Source of the DNA: Acidobacteriota bacterium | GTDB lineage: Bacteria; Acidobacteriota; Terriglobia; Terriglobales; Acidobacteriaceae | Length of the DNA: 64,000 nt | NCBI GenBank assembly: GCA_021780315.1 | Contig: JAJXYY010000035.1 | Coordinates: 1-64,000, forward strand | Reading direction: 5' to 3' | Shown: piece after piece, positions 57,900 through 64,000 of the stretch | How the letters are laid out: each line of letters starts with the position of its first letter | Position numbering within the stretch: the stretch's first letter is position 1 | Notes under the pieces: model-generated | Seen by the model: the letters and a program-made list of their open reading frames with translations, nothing else | Databases searched by the model: none | Told to the model about the DNA's origin: nothing | Position numbers and translations under genes: made by a program

Positions 57900-59453
57900 C
57901 TACGACGCCACCCCTACCAGCTCATCCGACGGCATCGACCCATCTGCACCCGTCTCCCACTGCGGCTCCATCTGCAGATCTTCAAGCAACAGTCGCGAAG
58001 TGATCCGCGCCGACTCAAAGATCACCGGCAGCCCACTCCCCGGATGCGTCCCGCCACCCACCAGGTACATCTGGTCAATATCTTCAAACCGGTTATGAGG
58101 CCGCAAGTGCAACATCTGCTTCAGCGAGTGCGCCATGCTGAACGTCGCCCCTTTGTACAGATCAAACTCCCCCTGCCAACCCGCCGGAGTCATAATCTTC
58201 TCCGTACGAATCCGTCGCCGCACATCCGAAATCCCAATCTTTTCCATCTGGTCCAGCGCCAGCTCGCGGAATCGCGGCATCTCTTTCGCCCAGTCCACGC
58301 CCGCCGACTCGTGCGTCACCGGCAGCAACACATACAGCGTGCTATGCCCATTCGGCGCCAGCGTCGCATCCGTCACGCTCGCATTCTGCACATAGAACGA
58401 AGGATTCTCGCTCAGCCGATGCCGCTCCTCAATGTCCTTCAGGTTGTCGCGATAATTCTCCGCCAGGTAGATCGTATGGTGCGACACTTCGTCGTACCGC
58501 CCCTCAATCCCCAGGTACATCATGAACGTCGAGCAGGAGTAGTCCTTCTTCGCCAGCGTCGCATCCGTCCACTTGTTCCGCAAATGGTTCGGCACTAGCC
58601 GCTTCATCGCACCGGCAAAGTCTGCGTTCACCACCACCGCATCGGCAGGCAGGCTGTGGTTCAGCGTCTTCACCCCAATCGCCTTGCCATTCTCCACCAG
58701 CACCCGCTCGACAGGCTCATCCAGCAGTATCTCCACCCCCATCTCACGGGCTATCCGCGCCATGGCCTTGGTCACCGCGCCACAGCCACCCGTCGGATGG
58801 AACACCCCATGCTCATACTCCAGAAACGAAAGAATCGAAAACAGGCTAGGGCACCGGAATGGACTCATCCCCAGGTACTTCGACTGGAAGCTGAACCCCA
58901 GACGAATCCGCTCATCCTTGAAGTGCGCCTGCAGATCATCATCCAAAGACCGCCACGGAGCCAGCAACGGCAGCAGCTTCAACATCTCCGGCTTGGCCAG
59001 ATCCCTCCAGCTCTCAAATGGTGACTGCAGAAACGGCAGAAACTTGGCCAGCTTGGTCCGGTTCAGCGTAATAAACTCATGGAACCGCCCCGCATCCTCA
59101 GGCGAGATCGCTGCAATCGCCTTGGTCATCCGTTCCACATTCGGCGTGGCCAGCAACTCGCCGCCCGCCCCAAACACCAAACGATACTGCGGGTCCAGCC
59201 GAGTCATCGGAACCTCGGCATCCAGGTCATACCCCACAGCAGCAAAGATCTCCCGCAGCACCCGAGGGTAAAGAAAAAACGTCGGCCCAACGTCGAACCG
59301 GAAGCCATCCTGCTCCAGCGTGGAAGTCCGGCCGCCCACCTGGCCGCGCTTCTCCACCACCGTCACCTTTACCCCGGACTTCGCCAGCAGCATCGCCGCC
59401 GCCAGTCCACCCGGTCCCGCACCAACTACCACCGCATGTCGAGACTTCTTCAT
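57900..59453 (-). CDS. CrtI-family carotenoid desaturase (CrtN-like), first gene of the operon
   Basis: A 517-residue phytoene-desaturase-family enzyme with HAVVVGAGPGGLAAAMLLAKSGVKVTVVEKRGQVGGRTSTLEQDGFRFDVGPTFFLYPRVL and the C-terminal YLVGGGTHPGSGLPVIFESARITSRLL, the family's FAD motifs. Acting on squalene/dehydrosqualene (C30) or phytoene (C40) cannot be settled from sequence; the rest of the operon resembles the C30 staphyloxanthin/planctomycete arrangement. The ATG at 59453 is preferred to the TTG one codon upstream. First of five co-directional genes; a dehydrosqualene or phytoene synthase is not in the window. Confidence 0.9.
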   Translation of the reverse strand: MKKSRHAVVVGAGPGGLAAAMLLAKSGVKVTVVEKRGQVGGRTSTLEQDGFRFDVGPTFFLYPRVLREIFAAVGYDLDAEVPMTRLDPQYRLVFGAGGELLATPNVERMTKAIAAISPEDAGRFHEFITLNRTKLAKFLPFLQSPFESWRDLAKPEMLKLLPLLAPWRSLDDDLQAHFKDERIRLGFSFQSKYLGMSPFRCPSLFSILSFLEYEHGVFHPTGGCGAVTKAMARIAREMGVEILLDEPVERVLVENGKAIGVKTLNHSLPADAVVVNADFAGAMKRLVPNHLRNKWTDATLAKKDYSCSTFMMYLGIEGRYDEVSHHTIYLAENYRDNLKDIEERHRLSENPSFYVQNASVTDATLAPNGHSTLYVLLPVTHESAGVDWAKEMPRFRELALDQMEKIGISDVRRRIRTEKIMTPAGWQGEFDLYKGATFSMAHSLKQMLHLRPHNRFEDIDQMYLVGGGTHPGSGLPVIFESARITSRLLLEDLQMEPQWETGADGSMPSDELVGVAS

Positions 59454-59693
59454 CAAGGTCTAATGCCTCTAGAGAGCGCTATTTGTTGCCGTTCCGTACA
59501 CTCGCCCCACTGTCCCAAGTATAAGTAGCCCGCGCAGGCCCCTACCCCGACCTCTTCCGTATGGTGAAGATTCAGACCACGCAAATTTACAACACTTCAA
59601 TCCCATCCGGAACCACCACGATACCCAGCTCTTCCAGCCCCTCGGCCAGCACCACCACCCGCATTGCAGCCCTCAGGCACAGTCCATCGCCAT
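59454..59693. other. Intergenic region upstream of the carotenoid operon
   Basis: It contains the operon promoter (AT-rich TATACT-like sequence near 59520 on the minus strand) and the tail end of the YagU-like gene. A short minus-strand frame at ~59597-59690 reads MRVVVLAEGLEELGIVV and ends at a TAA, but it is too short and unplaced to call. Confidence 0.35.
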
Positions 59694-60197
59694 CTATCCC
59701 AACCGTGGCCGCACCAGTCGCCGCACCGTCTCCGTAATCAATCCGTACACCACATGCGAAGTCATCTCGCTCGTCTGCTCGCGCACCGTCTGCTCCCCGG
59801 CCTCTTCCACCAGCCCCATCGCCGGCAGTGCGGTCTCCTGTGTCAGCGTCGCCAGCGCCAGTCCGAAGCTCGCACCATCCTTCGCCGTAGCAGCAGGGAA
59901 GTACTCAGCCAGCCCCCCATACGCCGCGCCCGCCAGCGCGCCAAACCCCCAGTGAATCGCCGCCGTCGCCGCCGTCCCTTCCGCACCCCGCAGCCGATGC
60001 CCAGCGATCTTCTCCGCCAGCACCGTCTCCGGCTCTGCCGCACCTGCAGCCTGTGGCGGATAAATCTTCTCCACCACCGACTTCGCCGCCGTCGCCACCA
60101 ACCCCCCAATCAATCCCGCCAGCATCCCCTTCACCAGCGACTTCGTAACCTCGCCCTCACCCTCCACCCCATGCTCCAAACTCTTCATCTCACGCAT
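59694..60197 (-). CDS. DUF1440/YagU-like membrane protein
   Basis: A 167-residue protein with glycine/alanine-rich hydrophobic segments (VKGMLAGLIGGLVATAAKSVVEKIYPP, AIHWGFGALAGAAYGGLAEYFP, and LALATLTQETALPAMGLVEEAG). The K-G-x-x-A-G-x-x-G-G-x-V-A start followed by K..E..YPP is the DUF1440 pattern, the family of E. coli YagU, which is linked to acid resistance. The ATG follows AGGAAGGAG by 6 nt. It lies between the carotenoid operon and the symporter, co-directional with both, with 82 nt to the symporter stop. Role unproven. Confidence 0.75.
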   Translation of the reverse strand: MREMKSLEHGVEGEGEVTKSLVKGMLAGLIGGLVATAAKSVVEKIYPPQAAGAAEPETVLAEKIAGHRLRGAEGTAATAAIHWGFGALAGAAYGGLAEYFPAATAKDGASFGLALATLTQETALPAMGLVEEAGEQTVREQTSEMTSHVVYGLITETVRRLVRPRLG

Positions 60198-60279
60198 CCG
60201 TAACTCCTTCCTGTATTTTGCTTCCGCTCTTTGTTTCTAAGATGCTTCCCCCAGCCTCCGCGGTGTCAACCAGCCCGCA

Positions 60280-61809
60280 CTACCCCACATAAGCCGACAG
60301 GTCCGTACGATCCGTCCCGGCGTCCATCTTTGCCATACGAAACACCACAGTCAGCACCACCGATACAACCAGATTCAGCACCAGCGCCGGCACTGCCGCA
60401 TACATCGGATACACACCCCCAAACACATGCAGCGGATACACCGAGCTCTTCAACCCCATTGCCCACGCCATTCCAGAGCCACTCGCCATCCCCGCAGCCC
60501 ATCCCGCCAGCAGCGCCCACGGGTTCAGCCAACGCGTAAACACCCCCACCACCACCGCCGGAAACAACTGAGCAATCCAAATCCCCCCCAGCAACTGCAT
60601 CTCGATCGCATACGGTGCCGGCAACCGCAGCACAAACAGCAGTGCCCCGAACTTCACCACCAGGCTCACCACCTTCGCCATCCCCGACTCCTCCGAAGGC
60701 AGCATCTTCCGGCCCGTAAACTCCCCATACAGATTGCGCGTAAACAAATTCGACGCTGCAATCGACATGATTGCCGCCGGCACCAGTGCTCCCACCGCCA
60801 CCGCCGCCAGGCAGAACCCCGCAAACCACTCCGGAAACATCTTCAAAAACAGCAGAGGAACCGCCGAACTCGTATCCTTCGTCACCACGCCCGCAGCCAG
60901 CGCAACATACCCCAGCAGCGCAATCAGCCCCAGCAGAAAGCTATACGCTGGCAGCAGCGCAGCATTCCGCCGCACCACCTTCGCACTCTGCGCACTCAGC
61001 ACTGCGGTCGCCGTATGCGGATACAGCATCAACGCCACCGCACTCCCCAGCGCCAGCGTCGAATATCCCAGAAACTGCCCCTGCCGCAGATAAATCGTCG
61101 CCGCCGGTGAGTGCGCTCCCAGCGCTTGATTCGCCACCGCAAACACATGCGCATAGCCACCCAGCTTCCACGGCAGAATAATCAGCGCCGCCAGCACCAT
61201 CACATACAGCATCACGTCTTTCACAATCGCAATCACCGCCGGCGCCCGCAGCCCGCTCGAATATGTGTACGCCGCCAGAATCACAAACGCCGCCGCCAGC
61301 GGCCACTCTCCATGTACCCCCAGCGCACCGATCACCACCCGCATCCCCACCAGTTGCAGCGCAATATACGGCATCAACGCCAGCACCCCCGTCAGCGCAA
61401 TCGCCACCGTCAGCCACCGGTTCCCATACCGTCCGCTCACAAAATCGGCAAACGTTATGTAACCATGACGGTGACATACTGTCCACAGCCGAGGCAACAC
61501 CAGCATCATGTACGGATACGCGATAATCGCGTACGGCACCGCAAAGAAACCCATCGCTCCAGCACCGTACAGTGCCGCCGGAACCGCGATCACCGTGTAC
61601 GCCGTGTACAGGTCGCCGCCAATCAAAAACCACGTCACCCACGTCCCAAAGCTGCGCCCGGCCAGCCCCCACTCCTCCAGCGAAGCCATCCCCGCCGCAG
61701 GCCTCCGCCAGCGCGCCGCCCAGAACCCCGCCAGTGTCACCAGCGCAAAGAAAATGCAGAAGACTACAAGTGCCGTTGTATGCAAGGTCGTTGTCCGCTC
61801 AGCAAGCAA
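60280..61809 (-). CDS. Sodium:solute symporter (SSS family, monocarboxylate-permease-like)
   Basis: A 509-residue inner-membrane symporter with about 13 transmembrane helices. Motifs: LEEWGLAGRSFGTWVTWFLIGGDLYTAYT (TM1-2, Na+ and substrate region), GRYGNRWLTVAIALTGVLALMPYIALQLVGM, the short AVALMLYPHTATAVLSAQS loop, VAVGALVPAAIMSIAASNLFTRNLY (SSS signature). The pattern resembles MctP-type permeases for monocarboxylates. The usual small DUF3311/SSS partner gene was not found. The start is a TTG at 61809 or at 61785; no strong Shine-Dalgarno at either. Substrate unassigned. Confidence 0.9.
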   Translation of the reverse strand: MLAERTTTLHTTALVVFCIFFALVTLAGFWAARWRRPAAGMASLEEWGLAGRSFGTWVTWFLIGGDLYTAYTVIAVPAALYGAGAMGFFAVPYAIIAYPYMMLVLPRLWTVCHRHGYITFADFVSGRYGNRWLTVAIALTGVLALMPYIALQLVGMRVVIGALGVHGEWPLAAAFVILAAYTYSSGLRAPAVIAIVKDVMLYVMVLAALIILPWKLGGYAHVFAVANQALGAHSPAATIYLRQGQFLGYSTLALGSAVALMLYPHTATAVLSAQSAKVVRRNAALLPAYSFLLGLIALLGYVALAAGVVTKDTSSAVPLLFLKMFPEWFAGFCLAAVAVGALVPAAIMSIAASNLFTRNLYGEFTGRKMLPSEESGMAKVVSLVVKFGALLFVLRLPAPYAIEMQLLGGIWIAQLFPAVVVGVFTRWLNPWALLAGWAAGMASGSGMAWAMGLKSSVYPLHVFGGVYPMYAAVPALVLNLVVSVVLTVVFRMAKMDAGTDRTDLSAYVG

Positions 61810-61856
61810 AAGTATGTTGCAACACGATTCCCGAATACCAGCGCAACCTCATCGGT

Positions 61857-62432
61857 TTACTTCGTCCCGGTAGCGCCTTCGTTCCACTCATACACCACCA
61901 CCCCCACATCGCTCAGCGTCTTCATTACGGTCTCCATGCTTCGGCGCACCTGCGGCCGGGCACTCGCCGGAATCTCATGCGCCTCTTCCACCGCAATCAC
62001 CCGTCCATACGGCCACGCTGTCGCCGGAATCGCATTCAACGCGGCGGTCAGCTCGCTCAGTCGCACATTCAGGTCCTGCCGCCGCGCTCCCATCGGACGC
62101 AGCATCCCACCTTCACCCAGCCCACTGGTGTTGGCGTCAGCCATCAGCACATGCAGCGTCACCATGCCGTCCTGCACCGTCAGGTAAGGGTTCTCCCACG
62201 CCGACAAGCTCCGTACCGCCATGTACCGAATCTTTGACGGCGGAGGTATCAACTCCAGCTGCTGCCGAGTCTCCTCCAGCGCCTGCTGCTGCGACGCTGC
62301 GTTGCTCCCCGTCTGCATCGCGGCAGGAGCAGTACTGCGCGTGCAGCCGCTCAGCCCGCACACCAGCACCATCGCAACGCAAAGGGAAGGGAATAGACTC
62401 CGCTTCAAGTCAACCTCACTCGGATCATTCAT
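61857..62432 (-). CDS. Exported lipoprotein of unknown function
   Basis: A 191-residue protein with an N-terminal lipoprotein signal: basic KRS, hydrophobic LFPSLCVAMVLVCGL, then lipobox LSGC. The mature part is helical with TRQQLELIPPPSKIRYMAVRSLSAWENPYLTVQDGMVTLHVLMAD (beta strands) and VIAVEEAHEIPASARPQVRRSMETVMKTLSDVGVVVYEWNEG. It may be a small envelope-associated protein; no family is recognised. The start is uncertain (ATGs at 62459, 62444 and 62432; the last places the basic n-region directly). It lies 35 nt downstream of the enoyl-CoA hydratase gene and is probably co-transcribed. Confidence 0.72.
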   Translation of the reverse strand: MNDPSEVDLKRSLFPSLCVAMVLVCGLSGCTRSTAPAAMQTGSNAASQQQALEETRQQLELIPPPSKIRYMAVRSLSAWENPYLTVQDGMVTLHVLMADANTSGLGEGGMLRPMGARRQDLNVRLSELTAALNAIPATAWPYGRVIAVEEAHEIPASARPQVRRSMETVMKTLSDVGVVVYEWNEGATGTK

Positions 62433-62467
62433 CAACTGTGTCATACCTCCCACCAGCATACCAATCC

Positions 62468-63250
62468 TCACCGGCCCGCCCAAACCGCGGCTCGCTTCTC
62501 CAGAAACGCCCGTGTCCCTTCCGCCTTGTCCTCGCTCCCGCACAGCCGTCCAAAGATCTCCGCCTCCACACCCAGCGCCTCCTCCAATCCCACGTCGCCA
62601 CCACGCCGAACCGCCTCCAGGCATCCCGCCACCGCCAGTGGAGCCATCGCCGCCATCGTCCGGGCCAACTCCATTCCCCGTGCCATCAACCGCTCCGCCG
62701 GTACCACCTCATCCACCAGCCCAATCCGCAGTGCTTCCTCTGCGCCGATCATCCCGCCGGTCAGCAAAAGCTTCAGTGCCGCCGCTTGCCCCACCAGGCG
62801 TGGAAGTCGTTGTGTCCCGCCATATCCCGGCACCAGCCCCAGCTTAACCTCCGGCTGCCCCAGCTTCGCCGTCGCGCTCGCAATCCGCAGCGTACACGCC
62901 ATCGCCAACTCGCAACCACCGCCCAGTGCAAAGCCGTTCACACATGCAATCACCGGCTTCCCGCAGGTCTCAATCAACTGCAAAACTCCCTGTCCCCGCC
63001 GCGCCTTGGCCTCGCCCGAGACCACATCCGTCGCTGCAATTTCATTGATATCCGCGCCCGCAGCAAACGCCTTCTCTCCAGCCCCGGTCAGCAGAATCAC
63101 CCGCACCGCGGCATCCGCAACCAACTCGGTAAACACCGCCTCCAACTCGTCGAACACCCGGCTGTTCAGGGCATGCAGCACGTTCGGCCGGTTCAGCGTC
63201 ACCGTCGCCACCGCCTCGTTTACCTCGTACAACAACGTCTCGTAAGTCAT
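62468..63250 (-). CDS. Enoyl-CoA hydratase/isomerase-family protein
   Basis: A 260-residue crotonase-fold enzyme hydrating 2-enoyl-CoA, most likely in fatty-acid beta-oxidation. Motifs: VATVTLNRPNVLHALN, AFAAGADINEIAA (oxyanion hole 1), ACVNGFALGGGCELAMACTLRIASATAKLGQPEVKLGLVPGYGGTQRLPRLVG. Both catalytic glutamates (GGCEL and PEVKLG) are present, so hydratase activity is expected. Closest in feel to PaaF/short-chain enoyl-CoA hydratase. The ATG at 63250 is the family start; 58 upstream codons lack similarity. It diverges from the ribH fusion gene (66 nt). Confidence 0.92.
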   Translation of the reverse strand: MTYETLLYEVNEAVATVTLNRPNVLHALNSRVFDELEAVFTELVADAAVRVILLTGAGEKAFAAGADINEIAATDVVSGEAKARRGQGVLQLIETCGKPVIACVNGFALGGGCELAMACTLRIASATAKLGQPEVKLGLVPGYGGTQRLPRLVGQAAALKLLLTGGMIGAEEALRIGLVDEVVPAERLMARGMELARTMAAMAPLAVAGCLEAVRRGGDVGLEEALGVEAEIFGRLCGSEDKAEGTRAFLEKRAAVWAGR

Positions 63251-63316
63251 CCCAGCCTCCCGCCCTTTCACGCAACTCCAGACGATACAATCGAAGATGA
63301 AGCTACACGGAAAACT

Positions 63317-64000
63317 ATGATTAAGGGAATCACCTTCGTTCACGCCATCCCCTCCGGCAGCGACTTCGATCAACTCGCTGGCCTGTTCAGCGCCCTCGGC
63401 TTCGAGCCCGGCAAAGGTTGGCAAGACGCCACCGGACGCGGAGCAGCCTTTCTGGCCCCCATCGGCAATCTCGAAATAGTCACCGGGCGTCCACCTGCCG
63501 TCCCCCCGCTACTTATCGAAACCACACAACTCGACCACATCCACGCGGCCATCCATCAATGGATGCTCCTCAGCTATCGTTCCGAAGAGATCGCCGCCCG
63601 CCTCAGCGCGCCCGAACTTACCCATTGGAACGCCCGACTCTTTACCGTCAAACTAGGCGAAGACCTCACCTTGGGCTTCTGGCAGTCAGAAAATCCGCTC
63701 CACAACCAGCCCATCGCCATCGAGGGCGATCTATCGGCAGCCGGTATGTCGTTTGCCGTCATCACCACCCGCTGGAACACCGTCATCACCGACCGCCTCC
63801 TCCAGGGCTCCCTCGACGCCCTCCACCGCAGTGGGGCCAGCAAGCACGACATCCAGATCATCCGCGTCCCCGGCGCCTGGGAGATCCCCTCTGCCGCCCG
63901 TGCCATCGCAGAATCAGGCAAAGTCGACGCCATCATCACCCTCGGTTGCCTCCTCCGCGGAGAGACCGCCCACTACGAAGCCATCTACAACGAAGTCGCC
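63317..64000 (+). CDS. ribH: Lumazine synthase RibH with N-terminal VOC/glyoxalase-like domain (partial, runs off window)
   Basis: The open reading frame from the ATG at 63317 is uninterrupted to the window edge (228 codons, no stop), so the gene is incomplete at its 3' end. From about residue 136 the sequence is 6,7-dimethyl-8-ribityllumazine synthase: SFAVITTRWNTVITDRLLQGSLDALHRSG, VPGAWEIP (184-191) and GETAHYE (215-221) with the catalytic His at ~219. RibH is normally 150-160 residues and begins at this domain. Residues 1-130 form an extra domain: GITFVHAIPSGSDFDQLAGLFSALGFEP, FLAPIGNLEIVTGRPP, THWNARLFTVKLGEDLTLGFWQSEN, which looks like a VOC/glyoxalase-type beta-alpha-beta fold. The domain assignment is from sequence feel, not a search. 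Confidence 0.85.
   Translation, partial: MIKGITFVHAIPSGSDFDQLAGLFSALGFEPGKGWQDATGRGAAFLAPIGNLEIVTGRPPAVPPLLIETTQLDHIHAAIHQWMLLSYRSEEIAARLSAPELTHWNARLFTVKLGEDLTLGFWQSENPLHNQPIAIEGDLSAAGMSFAVITTRWNTVITDRLLQGSLDALHRSGASKHDIQIIRVPGAWEIPSAARAIAESGKVDAIITLGCLLRGETAHYEAIYNEVA

Noticed and set aside
59597-59690. Short minus-strand frame reading MRVVVLAEGLEEL
   Set aside because: About 25 codons without a ribosome-binding site or recognised family; may be a relic but cannot be supported as a gene.
1-64000. tRNA, rRNA or CRISPR loci
   Set aside because: No T-arm/anticodon-arm arrangement, rRNA segment or regularly spaced repeat-spacer array was seen; the only tandem repeats are the two copies at 52.6-52.8 kb.

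Overview
The window looks like chromosomal DNA of an acidobacterium of the Terriglobia / Acidobacteriaceae type (Granulicella-, Edaphobacter- or Terriglobus-like). The evidence is two very long Oar-type TonB-dependent receptors with an N-terminal carboxypeptidase-regulatory-like domain, a VWFA protein of the acidobacterial kind, lipid A / KDO genes (Gram-negative envelope), high GC with strong C/G third-position bias, and short intergenic palindromic repeats. The genus is an inference; there is no rRNA or tRNA gene in the window.

Layout. 1-1.0 kb: the 3' end of an IS481-type transposase abuts a Crp/Fnr-type regulator with an N-terminal cysteine cluster. 1.2-4.8 kb: a class II (B12-dependent) ribonucleotide reductase with an NrdR-box-like operator at its promoter. 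4.8-12.2 kb: a 7.4-kb island of lower GC bounded by Tn7-like ends (three and four subterminal repeats, 5'-TGTG...CACA-3' termini, GGGCC direct repeat). It carries a decayed DUF262/GmrSD-like gene, a LacI-family regulator, a TonB-dependent receptor with a LacI-type operator at its promoter, and a Tat-exported sulfatase. 12.4-18.1 kb: cold-shock protein, KdsC, a 1500-residue Lhr-type helicase and a DUF5522 protein. 18.1-25.5 kb (minus): TPR protein, VWFA protein, second TonB-dependent receptor, DUF5666-like protein. 25.7-28.9 kb: VIT-family transporter and egtB-egtD (ergothioneine). 28.9-30.6 kb (minus): moeA-moaC. 30.7-31.9 kb: TPR lipoprotein-like exported protein.

32.0-38.1 kb (minus): a long co-directional block of envelope genes (waaA, lpxK, a heptosyltransferase-like gene, an ICMT-like methyltransferase, a DUF3108 protein), followed by DUF2007 and queC. 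38.2-48.6 kb: an exported protein, GNAT acetyltransferase, trmFO with an in-frame palindromic-repeat insertion, a small zinc-ribbon-like protein, der, a repeat-rich intergenic stretch, a RelE/HigB-HigA-type toxin-antitoxin pair, a DinG/XPD-type helicase whose reading frame crosses a C14 tract, an MFS transporter and a small membrane protein. 48.7-52.6 kb: queD-queE, an LLM flavin oxidoreductase, an S4 RNA-binding protein and a purine nucleoside permease-like protein.

52.8-59.5 kb (minus): a compact five-gene operon (two CrtI/CrtN-family desaturase/oxidases, aldehyde dehydrogenase, acyltransferase, glycosyltransferase) with the same set of enzymes as staphyloxanthin-type carotenoid biosynthesis. 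59.7-64 kb: a DUF1440/YagU-like membrane protein, a sodium:solute symporter, a lipoprotein, an enoyl-CoA hydratase and, running off the right edge, lumazine synthase (RibH) fused to an N-terminal VOC/glyoxalase-like domain.

The main points for follow-up are the transposon-bounded LacI/receptor/sulfatase island, the carotenoid operon, the VOC-RibH fusion, the trmFO insertion and the poly-C tract in the helicase gene.
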